Positions 24,970-39,200 of a DNA stretch of 64,000 nucleotides are shown piece after piece. Below the pieces are notes generated by a model. That model saw nothing but the letters and a program-made list of their open reading frames with translations. It made no database searches and was not told the origin of the DNA. How positions within the stretch are numbered: position 1 is the first letter of the stretch; every line of letters starts with the position of its first letter. Origin of the DNA: Xylocopa sonorina (taxonomy: Eukaryota; Arthropoda; Insecta; Hymenoptera; Apidae); contig NW_027490405.1 in assembly GCF_050948175.1 (NCBI RefSeq), forward strand, positions 186,001-250,000. Direction: 5' to 3'. The translations under genes and the position numbers were made by a program.

Positions 24970-25342
24970 CCCTATTTCCTAGCATGGAAGTGTCGCATTT
25001 TCATTCATTTGAAGTATATGCGTGGTATACATGACACTTCGCATTGAATATTATGTCTTATTAGGAAACATAGGAATGAGATGCGATATCGCGTTTTAGG
25101 AAGCGTTAGGACTCTATTGCTACGATGCGTAGACACCTGCAAACGCAATTTCCTAGCAAGGAAGTGTCGCATCTACATTCTGTTGAAGTGAATACGAGGT
25201 ATACATAACATTCCGCAATGAATATTATATCTTATTACGAAGCATAGAAATGAAATACGACTTCTCGTTTTAAGAAGCATTAGAACTCTATTGCTACGAT
25301 ACGTAGACATCTGCAAACAATATTTCCTAGCAAGGAAGTGTC

Positions 25343-26013
25343 GCATTTGCATTCTTTTGAAGTGACTACGGGGTATACATAACACTCTATAATGAATATT
25401 ATATCTTAACATGAAACATAGCAGTGAGATGCGATATCGCGTTTTAAGAAGCATTAGAACTCTATTGCTACGATACGTAGACATCTGCAAACGCTATTTC
25501 CTAGCTTGGAAGTGTCGCATCTACATTCTTTTGAAGATAATACGAGGTATACATAACATTCCGCAATGAATATTATACCTTATCATGAAACATATAAGAG
25601 AGATGCGATATCGCGTTTTAGGAAGCATTAGAACTCTACTGCTACGATACGTAGACATCTGCAAAGGCTATTTCCTAGCATGGAAGGGTCGCATTTACAT
25701 TCTTTTGAAGTGAGTACGAGGTATACATGACACTTCGCAATGAATATTATATCTGAACATGAAACATAGACGTGAGATGCAACATCTCGTTTTAAGAAGC
25801 ATTAGAACTCTATTGCTACGATACGTAGGCATCTGCAAACGCTATTCCCTAGCATGGAAGTGTCGCATTCACATTCTTTTGAAGTGAATACGAGATATAC
25901 ATGACACTTCGCAATGAATACTATATCTTATCATGAAATATAGAAGTGAGATGCGATATCGCGTTTTAGGAAGCATTAGAACTCTATTGCTACGATACGT
26001 AGACATCTGCAAA
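25343..26013 (+). repeat. GGGGTATAC cassette, copy B of a 6-monomer pair
   Basis: Repeat of 24299-24969 at 1044 bp. Similarity stops where GCTATTTCCTATCAAGG replaces CCTATTTCCTAGCATGG near 26013. Between the two copies (24970-25342) lie two monomers of other types. Confidence 0.85.
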
Positions 26014-28499
26014 CGCTATTTCCTATCAAGGAAGTGTCGCATTTACATTCTTTTGAAGTGAATACGAGGTATACATAACATTCCGCAATGAATATTATTT
26101 CTCATAACGAAACATAGAAATGAGATGCGACATCTCGTATTAAGAAGCATTAGAACTCTATTGCTACGATACGTAGACATCTGCAAACGCAATTTCCTAG
26201 CATGGAAGTGTCGCATTTACATTCTTCTGATGTGAATACGAGATATACATGACACTTCGCAATGCATTTTATATCTTATCATGAAACATAGAAATGGGAT
26301 GCGATATCGCTATTTAAGAAACATTAAAACTCCATTGCTTCGATACGTATACACCTGAGAACGCTATTTCCTTGAAAGGAAGTGGCGCATTTACATTCAT
26401 TTGAAGTGAATACGCGGTATACATAACACTCTACAATGAATATTATATCTTACCACGAAATATAGATATGAAATGCGACATCTCGTTTTAAGAAGCATTA
26501 GAACTCTATTGCTGCGATACGTATACATCTGCAAACGGTATTTCCTAGCATGTAAGTGTCGCATTTACATTCCTTTGAAGTTAATACGAGGTATACATGA
26601 CACATCGCAATGATTATTATATCTTATCATGAAACATAGGTGTGAGATGCGATATCGCGTTCTAAGAAGCATTAGAACTCTATTGCTGCGATACGTAGAC
26701 ATCTGCAAATGCTATTTCCTAGCAAGGAAGTGTCGCACTTACATTCTTTTGAAGTGAATACGAAGTATACATAACACTTCGCACTGAATATTATATCTTA
26801 TCATGAAACATAGAAGTGAGATGCGATATTGCGTTCTAAGAAGCATTAGAAATCTATTGCTACGATACGTAGACATCTGCAAACGCTATTTCCTAGCATG
26901 TAAGTGTCGCATTTACGTTCTTTTGAAGTGAATACGAGGTATACCTGACACATCGCAATGATTATTATATCTTACCACGAAACATAGATATGAAATGCGA
27001 CATCTCGTTTTAAGAAGCATTAGAACTCTATTGCTGCGATACGTATACATCTGCAAACGGTATTTCCTAGCATGTAACTGTCGCATTTACATTCTTTTGA
27101 AGTGAATACGAGGTATACATGACACATCGCAATGATTATTATATCTTATCATGAAACATAGGTGTGAGATACGATATCGCGTTTTAAGAAGCATTAGATC
27201 TCTCTTGCTACGATACGTAGACATCTGCAAACGCTATTTCCTAGCATGGAAGTGTCCATTTACATTCTTTTGAATTTATTACGCGGTATACATAACACTC
27301 TACAATGAATATTATATCTTACCACGAAACATAGATATGAAATGCGACATCTCGTTTTAAGAAGCATTAGAACTCTATTGCTGCGATACGTATACATCTG
27401 CAAACGGTATTTCCTAGCATGTAAGTGTCGCATTTACATTCTTTTGAAGTGAGTACGAGGTATACATGACACTTCGCAATGAATATTATATCTGAACATG
27501 AAACATAGAAGTGAGATGCAACATCTCGTTTTAAGAAGCATTAGAACTCTATTGCTACGATACGTAGGTATCTGCAAACGCTATTTCCTAGCATGGAAGT
27601 GTCGCATTTACATTCTTTTGAAGTGAATACGAGGTATACATAACATTCCGCAATGAATATTATATCTTATTACGAAACATAGAAATGAAATACGACTTCT
27701 CATTTTAAGAAGCATTAGAACTCTATTGCTACGATACGTAGACATCTGCAAACAATATTTCCTAGCAAGGAAGTGTCGCATTTACATTCTTTTGAAGCGA
27801 ATACGAGGTATACATAACATTCCGCAATGAACATTATATCTTATCACGAAACATAGAAATGAGATGCGACATCTCGTATTAGGAAGCATTAGAACTCTAT
27901 TGCTACGATACCTAGACATCTGCAAACGCTATTTCCTAGCATGGAAGTGTCGCATTTACATTCTTGTCATGTGAATACGAAGTATACATGACACTTCGCA
28001 ATGAATATTATATCTTATCATGAAACATAGATGTGAGATGCGATATCGCGTTCTAAGAAGCATTAGAACTCTATTGCTGCGATACGTAGACATCTGCAAA
28101 TGCTATTTCCTAGCATGTAAGTGTCGCATTTACATTCTTTTGAAGTGAATACGAGGTATACATGACACTTCGCAATGAATATTATATCCTATCATGAAAC
28201 ATAGAAGTGAGATGCGATATCGCGTTCTAAGAAGCATTAGTACTCTATTGCTACGATACGTAGACATCTGCAAACTCTATTTCCTAGCATGGAAGTGACT
28301 TATTTACGTTCTTTTGAAGTGAATACGAGGTATACATGTCACTTCGCAATGAATATTATATCTTATCATGAAACATAGAAGTGAGATGCGATATCGCGTT
28401 CTAAGAAGCATTAGAAATCTATTGCTACGATACGTAGACATATGGAAACGCTATTCCCTAGCATGGAAGTGTCGCATTTACATTCTTTTGAAGTGAATA
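26014..28499 (+). repeat. Mosaic satellite segment with GTATACATCTGC monomers
   Basis: About 14 monomers. The variant TATACATCTGCAAACGG occurs at 26522, 27044 and 27391, so the spacing is three monomers and then two (less 1 bp). The rest are types found elsewhere, including CATTCTTGTCATGTG near 27961 and ACTTATTTACG near 28289. A 1-bp deletion lies near 27256. I see no gene. Confidence 0.84.
27249..27264 (+). other. 1-bp deletion in a monomer
   Basis: GTGTCCATTTAC in place of GTGTCGCATTTAC. The phase changes by -1. Confidence 0.85.
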
Positions 28500-29063
28500 C
28501 GAGATATACATGACACTTCGCAATGGATACTATATCTTATCATGAAATATAGAAGTGAGATGCGATATCGCGTTTTAGGAAGCATTAGAAATCTATTGCT
28601 ACGATGCGTAGACATCTGCAAATGTTATTTCCTAGCAAGGAAGTGTCGCATTTACATTCTTTTGAAGTGAATGCGAGGTATACATAACTCTCCACAATGA
28701 ATATTGTATCTTATCACGAAAGATAGAAATGAAATGCGACATCTAGTTTTAAGTAGCATTAAAACTCTACTGCTACGATACGTAGACATCTGCAAACGCT
28801 ATTTCCTAGCATGGAAGTGTCGCTTTTACATTCCTTTGAAGTGAATACGTGATATACATGACACTTCGCAATGAATATTATATGTTATCTTGAAACATTG
28901 GAGTGAGATGCGATATCGCGTTTTAAGAAGCATTAGAACTCTATTGCTACGATACGTAGACATCTGCAAACCCTATATCCTAGCAAGGAAGTGTCGCATT
29001 TACATTCATTTGAAGTGAATACGAGGTATACATAATACTCTGCAATGAATATTATATCTTACC
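28500..29063 (+). repeat. Block repeated 22 monomers downstream
   Basis: From about 28560 it matches 32391-32925 at an offset of 3828 bp (22 x 174). Shared markers are GAATGCGAGG, CATAACTCTCC, CGAAAGATAG, TAAGTAGCATTAAAAC and CTTACCAAGAAAC. The partner lies just beyond the 10/12-monomer duplication, so the two form the flanks of a larger duplicated segment. Confidence 0.78.
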
Positions 29064-30190
29064 AAGAAACATAGAAATGAAATGCGACATCTCGTTTTAA
29101 GTAGCATTAGAACTCTATTGCAACGATACGTATAAATCTGCAAACGCTATTTCCTAGCATGGAAATGACGCACTTACATTCCATTAAAGCGAATACGAGG
29201 TATACATAACATTACACAATGCATATTATATCCTATTACGAAACATAGAAATGAAATACGACATCTCGTTTTAAGAAGCATTAGTACTCTATTGCTGTGA
29301 TACGTAGACATCTGCAAACAATATTTCCTAGCATGTGAGTGTCGCATTTACATTCTTTTGAAGTGAGTACGAGGTATACATGACACTTCGCAATGAATAT
29401 TATATCTGAACATGAAACATAGAAATGAGATGCGACATCTCGTTTTAAGAAGCATTAGAACTCTATTGCTAGGATACGTAGACACCTGCAAACGCTATTT
29501 CCTAGCATGTATGTGTCGCATTTACATTCTTTTGAAGTGAATACGAGGTATACATGACACTTCGCAAAGAATATTATATCTTATCATGAAACATGGAAGT
29601 GAGATGCGATATCGCGTTCTAAGAAGCATTAGAACTCTATTGCTACGATACGTAGACATCTGCAAAGGCTATTTCCTAGCATGGAAGGGTCGCATTTACA
29701 TTCTTTTGAAGTGAGTACGAGGTATACATAGCAATCCATAATGAATATTATATCTTATCATGAAATATAGCAGTGAGATGCGATATCGCGTTATAAGAAG
29801 TATTAGAACTCTATTGCTACGATACGTAGACATCTGCAAACGCTATTTCCTAGCATGGAAGTGTCGCATCTACATTCTTTTGAAGTGAATACGAGGTATA
29901 CATGACAATTCGCAATGAATATTATACCTTATCATGAAACATAGAAGAGAGATGCGATGTCGCGTCTTAGGAAGCATTAGAACTCTATTGCTACGATACG
30001 TAGACGTCTGCAAACGCTACTTCCTAGCATGGAGGTGTCGCATTTACATTCTTTTGAAGTGAATACGTGGTATACATGACACTTCGCAATGAATATTATA
30101 TCTTATCATGAAACATGGAAGTGAGGTGCGATATCGCGTTCTAAGAAGCTTTAGAACTCTCTTGCTACGATACGTAGACATCTGCAAACC
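29064..30190 (+). repeat. 10/12-monomer duplication, copy A
   Basis: 29064-29402 matches 30804-31142 at 1740 bp (10 x 174). From 29403 the match continues at 2088 bp (12 x 174). Shared rarities are GTATAAATCTGC, GGAAATGACGC with CATTAAAGCG, ATTGCTAGGAT and CATAGCAATCC. The change of offset marks a two-monomer length difference between the copies. Confidence 0.84.
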
Positions 30191-30803
30191 CTATTTCCTA
30201 GCAAGGAAGTGTCGCATTTACATTCATTTGAAGTGAATACGAGGTATACATGACACTTCGCAATGAATATTATATCTTATCATGAAACATAGGAGTGAGA
30301 TGCGATATCGCGTTTTAAGAAGCATTAGAACTCTATTGCTACGATACGTAGACATCTGCAAACGCTAATTCCTAGCATGGAAGTGTCGCATCTACATTCT
30401 TTTGAAGTGAATACGAAGTATACATGACAATTCGCAATGAATATTATAACTTATCATGAAACATAGAAGAGAGATGCGACATCTCGTTTTAGAATGCATT
30501 AGAATTCTATTGCTGCGATACGTAGACATCTGCAAACGCTATTTCCTAGCATGTAAGTGTCGCATTTACATTCTTTTGAAGTGAATACGAGGTATACATA
30601 ACACTTCGCAATGAATATTATATCTTATCTCGAAACATTGAAGTGAGGTGCGATATCGCGATTTAAGGAGCACTAGAACTCTATTGCTACGATGCGTAGA
30701 CATCTGCAAATGTTATTTCCTAGCATGGAAGTGTGGCATTTACATTACTTTGAAGTGAACACGAGGTATACATAACACTCCACAATGAATATTACATCTT
30801 ATC
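30191..30803 (+). repeat. Spacer monomers between the two duplicated copies
   Basis: About 3.5 monomers of mixed type, including TTTTAGAATGCATTAGAATTC near 30487 and CGATTTAAGGAGC near 30660. They are satellite only. Confidence 0.8.
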
Positions 30804-32099
30804 ACGAAACATAGAAATGAAATGCGACATCTCGTTTTAAGTAGCATTAGAACTCTATTGCAACGATACGTATAAATCTGCAAACGCTATTTCCTAGCAT
30901 GGAAATGACGCACTTACATTCCATTAAAGCGAATACGAGGTATACATAACATTACACAATGCATATTATATCCTATTACGAAACATAGAAATGAAATACG
31001 ACATCTCGTTTTAAGAAGCATTAGTACTCTATTGCTGTGGTACGTAGACATCTGCAAACAATATTTCCTAGCATGTGAGTGTCGCATTTACATTCTTTTG
31101 AAGTGAGTACGAGGTATACATGACACTTCGCAATGAATATTATATCTTATCATGAAACATAGGTATGAGGTGCTATATCGCATTTTAAGAAGCATTAGAA
31201 CCCTATTGCTACGATACGTAGACATCTGCAAACGCCACTTCCTAGCATGGAAGTATCGCATTTACATTCTTTTGAAGTGAATACGAGGTATACATGACAC
31301 TTCGCAATGAATATTATATCTTATCATGAAACATAGACGTGAGATGCGACATCTCGTATTAAGAAGCATTAGAACTCTATTGCTACGATACGTAGACATC
31401 TGGTAACGCTATTTCCTAGCAAGGAAGTGTCGCATTCACATCCTTTTGAGGTGAATACGAGGTATACATGACACTTCGCAATGAATATTATATCTGAACA
31501 TGAAACATAGAAATGAGATGCGACATCTCGTTTTAAGAAGCATTAGGACTCTATTGCTAGGATTCGTAGACACCTGCAAACGCTATTTCCTAGCATGTAA
31601 GCGTCGCATTTACATTCTTTTGAAGTGAGTACGAGGTATACATGACACTTCGCAAAGAATATTATATCTTATCATGAAACATGGAAGTGAGATGCGATAT
31701 CGCGTTCTAAGAAGCATTAGAACTCTATTGCTACGATACGTAGACATCTGCAATGGCTATTTTCTAGCATGGAAGGGTCGCATTTACATTCTTTTGAAGT
31801 GAGTACGAGGTATACATAGCAATCCATAATGAATATTATATCTTATCATGAAATATAGCAGTGAGATGCGATATCGCGTTATAAGAAGTATTAGAACTCT
31901 ATTGCTACGATACGTAGACATCTGCAAACGCTATTTCCTAGCATGGAAGTGTCGCATCTACATTCTTTTGAAGTGAATACGAGGTATACATGACAATTCG
32001 CAATGAATATTATACCTTATCATGAAACATAGAAGAGAGATGCGATATCGCGTCTTAGGAAGCATTAGAACTCTACTGCTACGATACGTAGACATCTGC

Positions 32100-32273
32100 A
32101 AACGCTACTTCCTAGCATGGAGGTGTCGCATTTACATTCTTTTGAAGTGAATACGAGGTATACATGACACTTCGCAATGAATATTATATCTTATCATGAA
32201 ACATAGAAGTGAGATGCGATATCGCTTTCTAAGAAGCATTAGAACTCTATTGCTACGATACGTAGACATCTGC
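32100..32273 (+). repeat. Representative array-2 monomer
   Basis: This is a typical complete 174-bp array-2 unit, in the same phase as the array-1 reference but reversed. It starts AAACGCTACTTCC and ends GTAGACATCTGC. It carries the array-2 markers CATTCTTTTG, TGAATACGAGG, CAATGAATATT and TTATCATG. The palindrome GCGATATCGC lies at 32216-32225. My hand consensus for array 2 has 63 G+C in 174 bases and nine CpG dinucleotides. Confidence 0.88.
32216..32225. other. GCGATATCGC palindrome (example in array 2)
   Basis: This is a perfect 10-bp palindrome with an EcoRV site in its centre, present in most monomers of both arrays. In the CGATTTAAG class an overlapping ATCGCGAT palindrome follows. It could be a target for a dimeric DNA-binding protein, or only a sequence feature carried by descent. 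Confidence 0.7.
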
Positions 32274-32278
32274 AAACG

Positions 32279-33944
32279 CTATTTCCTAGCATGGGAGTGA
32301 CTTATTTACGTTCTTTTGAAGTGAATACGAGGTATACATGACACTTCGCAATGAATATTATATCTTATCATGAAACGTAGAAGTGAGATGCGATATCGCG
32401 TTTTAGGAAGCATTAGAAATCTATTGCTACGATGCGTAGACATCTGCAAATGTTATTTCCTAGCAAGGAAGTGTCGCATTTACATTCTTTTGAAGTGAAT
32501 GCGAGGTATACATAACTCTCCACAATGAATATTGTATCTTATCACGAAAGATAGAAATGAAATGCGACATCTGGTTTTAAGTAGCATTAAAACTCTACTG
32601 CTACGATACGTAGACATCTGCAAACGCTATTTCCTAGCATGGAAGTGTCGCATTTACATTCCTTTGAAGTGAATACGAGATATACATGACACTTCGCAAT
32701 GAATATTATATGTTATCATGAAACATTGGAGTGAGATGCGATATCGCGGTTTAAGAAGCATTAGAACTCTATTGCTACGATACGTAGACACCTGCAAACC
32801 CTATTTCCTAGCAAGGAAGTGTCGCATTTACATTCATTTGAAGTGAATACGAGGTATACATAATACTCTACAATGAATATTATATCTTACCAAGAAACAT
32901 AGAAATGAAATGCGACATCTCGTTTTATAAAGCATTAGAATTCTATTGCTGCGATACGTAGACATCTGCAAACACTATTTCCTAGCATGTAAGTGTCGCA
33001 TTTACATTCTTTTGAAGTGAATACGAGGTATACATGACACATCGCAATGATTATTATATCTTATCATGAAACATAGGTGTGAGATGCGATATCGCGTTTT
33101 AAGAAGCACTAGATCTCCCTTGCTACGATACGTAGACATCTGCAAACGCTATTTCCTAGCATGTAAGTGTCGCATTTACATTCTTTTGATGTGAATACGA
33201 GGTATACATGACACTTCGCAATGAATATTATATCTTATCATGAAACATGGAAATGCGATGCGACATCTCGTTTTAAGATGTATTAGAACTCTATTATTTC
33301 CATACGTAGTCGTCTGGAAACGCAATTTCCTAGCAAGGAAGTGTCGCACTTACATCCTTTTGAAGTGAATACGAAGTATACATAACACTTCGCACTGAAT
33401 ATTATATCTTATCATGAAACATAGAAATGAGATGGGCATCTCGTTTTAAGAAGCATTAGAACACTATTGTTACGACACGTAGACATCTGCAAACGCTATT
33501 TCCTAGCATGGAAGCGTCGCATTTACATTCTTGTCATGTGAATTCGAAGTATACATTGCACTTCGCAATGAATATTATATCTTATCATGAAACATAGATG
33601 TGAGATGCGATATCGCGTTCTAAGAAGCATTAGAACTCTATTGCTGCGATACGTAGACATCTGCAAATGCTATTTCCTAGCATGTAAGTGTCGCATTTAC
33701 ATTCCTTTGAAGTGAATACGAGATATACATGACACTTCGCAATGAATATTATATGTTATCATGAAACATTGGAGTGAGATGCGATATCGCGTTTTAAGAA
33801 GCATTAGAACTCTATTGCTACGATACGTAGACATCTGCAAACCCTATTTCCTAGCAAGGAAGTGTCGCATTTACATTCATTTGAAGTGAATACGAGGTAT
33901 ACATAATACTCTACAATGAATATTGTATCTTATCACGAAACATA
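32279..33944 (+). repeat. Mosaic satellite segment
   Basis: It starts with the downstream partner of 28500-29063 (from about 32391 to 32925). It continues with ATTAGAATTCTATTGCTGCG (near 32935), GTCGTCTGGAAACGC (near 33311) and CATTCTTGTCATG (near 33528) monomers. A 1-bp deletion lies near 33434 (GATGGGCATC). No non-satellite sequence was seen. Confidence 0.83.
33429..33442 (+). other. 1-bp deletion in a monomer
   Basis: GAGATGGGCATC in place of GAGATGCGGCATC. The phase changes by -1. Confidence 0.85.
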
Positions 33945-34665
33945 GAAATGAAATGCGACATCTAGTTTTAAGTAGCATTAAAACTCTACTGCTACGATAC
34001 GTAGACATCTGCAAACGCTATTTCCTAGCATGGAAGTGTCGCATTTACATTCCTTTCAAGTGAACACGAGATATACATGACACTTCGCAATGAATATTAT
34101 ATGTTATCATGAAACATTGGAGTGAGATGCGATATCGCGTTTTAAGAAGCATTAGAACTCTATTGCTACGATACGTAGACATGTGCAAACCCTATTTTCT
34201 AGCAAGGAAGTGTCGCATTTACATTCATTTGAAGTGAATACGAGGTATACATAATACTCTACAATGAATATTATATCTTACCAAGAAACATAGAAATGAA
34301 ATGCGACATCTCGTTTTATAAAGCATTAGAATTCTATTGCTGCGATACGTAGACATCTGCAAACACTATTTCCTAGCATGTAAGTGTCGCATTTACATTC
34401 TTTTGAAGTGAATACGAGGTATACATGACACATCGCAATGATTATTATATCTTATCATGAAACATAGGTGTGAGATGCGATATCGCGTTTTAAGAAGCAT
34501 TAGATCTCCCTTGCTACGATACGTAGACATCTGCAAACGCTATCTCCTAGCATGTAAGTGTCGCATTTACATTCTTTTGATGTGAATACGAGGTATACAT
34601 GACACTTCGCAATGAATATTATATCTTATCATGAAACATGGAAATGCGATGCGACATCTCGTTTT
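33945..34665 (+). repeat. 9-monomer pair, copy A
   Basis: It matches 35511-36231 at 1566 bp (9 x 174). The diagnostic ACATGTGCAAACCC occurs at 34181 and 35747, together with GTGAACACGAG and TATCTCCTAGCATG. It also overlaps a 5-monomer (870 bp) relationship: ACCCTATTTC at 33841 and 34711. Confidence 0.83.
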
Positions 34666-35510
34666 AAGAAGCATTAGAACTCTATTGCTACGATACGTAG
34701 ACATCTGCAAACCCTATTTCCTAGCAAGGAAGTGTCGCATTTACATTCATTTGAAGTGAATACGAGGTATACATAATACTCTACAATGAATATTGTATCT
34801 TATCACGAAACATAGAAATGAAATGCGACATCTAGTTTTAAGTAGCATTAAAACTCTACTGCTACGATACGTAGACATCTGCAAACGCTATTTCCTAGCA
34901 TGGAAGTGTCGCATTTACATTCTTTTGAAGTGAATACGAGATATACATGACACTTCGCAATGAATATTATATGTTATCATGAAACATTGGAGTGAGATGC
35001 TATATCGCATTTTAAGAAGCATTAGAACTCTATTGCTACGATACCTAGACATCTGCAAACGCTATTTCCTAGCATGGATGTGTCGCATTTACATTCTTTT
35101 GAAGTGAATGCGATGTGTACATAACACTTCGCAATGAATATTATATCTTATCATGAAACATAGAAGTGAGATGCGATATAGCGTTCTAAGAAGCATTAGA
35201 AATTTATTGCTACGATACATAGACATATGGAAACGCTATTCCCTAGCATGGAAGTGACTTATTTACGTTCTTTTGAAGTGAATACGAGGTATACATGACA
35301 CTTCGCAATGAATATCATATCTTATCATGAAACATAGAAGTGAGATGCGATATCGCGTTTTAGGAAGCATTAGAAATCTATTGCTACGATGCGTAGACAT
35401 CTGCAAATGTTACTTCCTAGCAAGGAAGTGTCGCATTTACATTCTTTTGAAGTGAATGCGAGGTATACATAACTCTCCACAATGAATATTGTATCTTATC
35501 ACGAAAGATA
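34666..35510 (+). repeat. Monomers between the 9-monomer copies
   Basis: About five monomers. The first 250 bp repeat 33800-34040 at 870 bp. They are followed by GGATGTGTCGC with GAATGCGATGTG, GAAATTTATTGC and ACTTATTTACG types. Confidence 0.8.
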
Positions 35511-36231
35511 GAAATGAAATGCGACATCTAGTTTTAAGTAGCATTAAAACTCTACTGCTACGATACGTAGACATCTGCAAACGCTATTTCCTAGCATGGA
35601 AGTGTCGCATTTACATTCCTTTGAAGTGAACACGAGATATACATGACACTTCGCAATGAATATTATATGTTATCATGAAACATTGGAGTGAGATGCGATA
35701 TCGCGTTTTAAGAAGCATTAGAACTCTATTGCTACGATACGTAGACATGTGCAAACCCTATTTCCTAGCAAGGAAGTGTCGCATTTACATTCATTTGAAG
35801 TGAATACGAGGTATACATAATACTCTACAATGAATATTATATCTTACCAAGAAACATAGAAATGAAATGCGACATCTCGTTTTATAAAGCATTAGAATTC
35901 TATTGCTGCGATACGTAGACATCTGCAAACACTATTTCCTAGCATGTAAGTGTCGCATTTACATTCTTTTGAAGTGAATACGAGGTATACATGACACATC
36001 GCAATGATTATTATATCTTATCATGAAACATAGGTGTGAGATGCGATATCGCGTTTTAAGAAGCATTAGATCTCCCTTGCTACGATACGTAGACATCTGC
36101 AAACGCTATCTCCTAGCATGTAAGTGTCGCATTTACATTCTTTTGATGTGAATACGAGGTATACATGACACTTCGCAATGAATATTATATCTTATCATGA
36201 AACATGGAAATGCGATGCGACATCTCGTTTT
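35511..36231 (+). repeat. 9-monomer pair, copy B
   Basis: Partner of 33945-34665. Similarity ends where TTTTAAGATGTATTAG replaces TTTTAAGAAGCATTAG near 36231. Confidence 0.83.
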
Positions 36232-39200
36232 AAGATGTATTAGAACTCTATTATTTCCATACGTAGTCGTCTGGAAACGCAATTTCCTAGCAAGGAAGTG
36301 TCGCACTTACATCCTTTTGAAGTGAATACGAAGTATACATAACACTTCGCACTGAATATTATATCTTATCATGAAACATAGAAATGAGATGCGGCATCTC
36401 GTTTTAAGAAGCATTAGAACACTATTGTTACGACACGTAGACATCTGCAAATGCTATTTCCTAGCATGTAAGTGTCGCATTTACATTCTTTTGTAGTGAA
36501 TACGAGGTAATCATGACACTTCGCAATGAATATTATATCTTATCATGAAACATAGAAGTGAGATGCGATATCGCGTTCTAAGAAGCATTAGAAATTTATT
36601 GCTACGATACATAGACATATGGAAACGCTATTCCCTAGCATGGAAGTGTAGCATTTACATTCTTTTGAAGTGAATGCGAGGTATACATAACACTCCACAG
36701 TGAATATTGTATCTTATCACGTAACATAGAAATGAAATGCGACATCTAGTTTTAAGTAGCATTAAAACTCTACTACTACGATACGTAGACATCTGCAAAC
36801 GCTATTTCCTAGCATGGAAGTGTCGCATTTACATTCTTTTGAAGTGAATACGAGATATACATGACACTTCGCAATGAATATTATATGTTATCATGAAACA
36901 TTGGAGTGAGATGCGATATCGCATTTTATGAAGCATTAGAACTCTATTGCTACGATACCTAGACGTCTGCAAACGCTATTTCCTAGCATGGATGTGTCGC
37001 ATTTACATTCTTTTGAAGTGAATGCGATGTGTACATAACACTTCGCAATGAATATTTTATCTTATCATGAAACATAGAAGTGAGATGCGATATCGCGTTT
37101 TAAGAAGCATTAGAACTCTATTGCTACGATACGTAGACATCTGCAAACGCTATTTCCTAGCATGGAAGTGTCGCATTTACATTCTTTTGTAGTGAATACG
37201 AAGTATACATGACACTTCGCAATGAATATTATATCTTATCATGAAACATAGAAGTGAGATGCGATATCGCGTTTTAGGAAGCATTAGAACTCTTTTGCTA
37301 CGATACGTAGACATCTGCAAACAATATTTCCTAGCAAGGAAATGTCGCACTTACATTCCATTGAAGTGTATACGAGGTATACATAACATTACACAATGAA
37401 TATTCTATCTTATTACGAAACATAGAAATGAAATACGACATCTCGTTTTAAGAAGCATTAGTACTCTATTGCTAATATACGTAGACATCTGCAAACAATA
37501 TTTCCTAGCAAGGAAATGTCGCAATTACATTCCATTGAAGTGAATACGAGGTATACATAACATTACACAATGAATATTATATCTTATTACGAAACATAGA
37601 AATGAGATGCGACATCTCGTATTAAGAAGCATTAGAACTCTATTGCTACGATACGTAGACATCTGCAAACGCTATTTCCTAGCATGGAAGTGTCGCATTT
37701 ACATTCTTCTGATGTGAATACGAGATATACATGACACTTCGCAATGAATATTATATCTTATCATGAAACATAGAAATGGGATGCGATATCGCTACTTAAG
37801 AAACTTTAGAACTCTATTGCTTCGATACGTAGACATCTGGGAACGCTATTTCCTTGAAAGGAAGTGGCGCATTTACATTCATTTGAAGTGAATACGAGGT
37901 ATACATAACACTCTACCATGTATATTATATCTTATCACGAAACATAGAAATGAAATATGACATCTCGTTTTAAGAAGCATTAGAACTCTATTGCTACGAT
38001 ACGTGGACATCTGCAAACGCTATTTCCTAGCATGTAAGTGTCGCATTTACATTCTTTTGAAGTGAATGCGAGGTATACATGACACATCGCAATGATTATT
38101 ATATCTTATCATGAAACATAGGTGTGAGATACGATATCGCGTTTTAAGAAGCATTAGATCTCTCTTGCTACGATACGTAGACATCTGCAAACGCTATTTC
38201 CTAGCATGGAAGTGTCGCATTTACATTCTTTTGAAGTGACTACGGGGTATACATAACACTCCATAATGAATATTATATCTTAACATGAAACATAGCAGTG
38301 AGATGCGATATCGCGTTCTAAGAAGCATTAGAACTCTATTGCTACGATACGTAGACATCTGCAAACGCTATTTCCTAGCATGGAAGTGTCGCATCTACAT
38401 TCTTTTGAAGTGAATACGAGGTATACATGACAATTCGCAATGAATATTATACCTTATCATGAAACATAGAAGAGAGATGCGATATCGCGTTTTAGGAAGC
38501 ATTAGAACTCTACTGCTACGATACGTAGACATCTGCAAAGGCTATTTCCTAGCATGGAAGGGTCGCATTTACATTCTTTTGAAGTGAGTACGAGGTATAC
38601 ATGACACTTCGCAATGAATATTATATCTGAACATGAAACATAGAAGTGAGATGCAACATCTCGTTTTAAGAAGCATTAGAACTCTATTGCTACGATACGT
38701 AGGCATCTGCAAACGCTATTTCCTAGCATGAAAGTGTCGCATTTACATTCTTTTGAAGTGAATACGAGGTATACTTAACACTCCACAATGAATATTGTAT
38801 CTTATCACGAAACATAGAAATGAAATGCGACATCTAGTTTTAAGTAGCAGTAAAACTCTACTGCTACGATGCGTAGACATCTGCAAACGCTATTTCCTAG
38901 CATGGAAGTGTCGCATCTACATTCTTTTGAAGTGAATACGAGGTATACATGACAATTCGCAATGAATATTATACCTCATCATGAAACATAGAAGTGAGAT
39001 GCGATATCGCGTTCTAAGAAGCATTAGAACTCTATTGCTGCGATACGTAGACATCTGCAAACGCTATTTCCTAGCATGGAAGTGTCGCATTTACATTCTT
39101 TTGATGTGAATACGAGATATACATGACACTTCGCAATGAATATTATATCTTATCATGAAACATAGGAATGTGGTGCTATATCGCGTTTTGAGAAGCGTTA

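Larger units (their letters stand above)
30804..32278 (+). repeat. 10/12-monomer duplication, copy B with a two-monomer insertion
   Basis: Partner of 29064-30190. The extra 348 bp is 31143-31490. It contains a GGTATGAGGTGCTATATCGC type and an ATCTGGTAACGC type. The insertion equals two monomers exactly, so the register is not disturbed. Confidence 0.84.

Noticed and set aside
19085..25490. Open frames of about 105 codons on the minus strand of array 2 (STYRSNRVLMLLKTR-like proteins)
   Set aside because: These are translations of slightly less than two satellite monomers in the other frame, repeated wherever a monomer pair happens to lack stops. No codon bias, upstream signal or conserved protein is visible.
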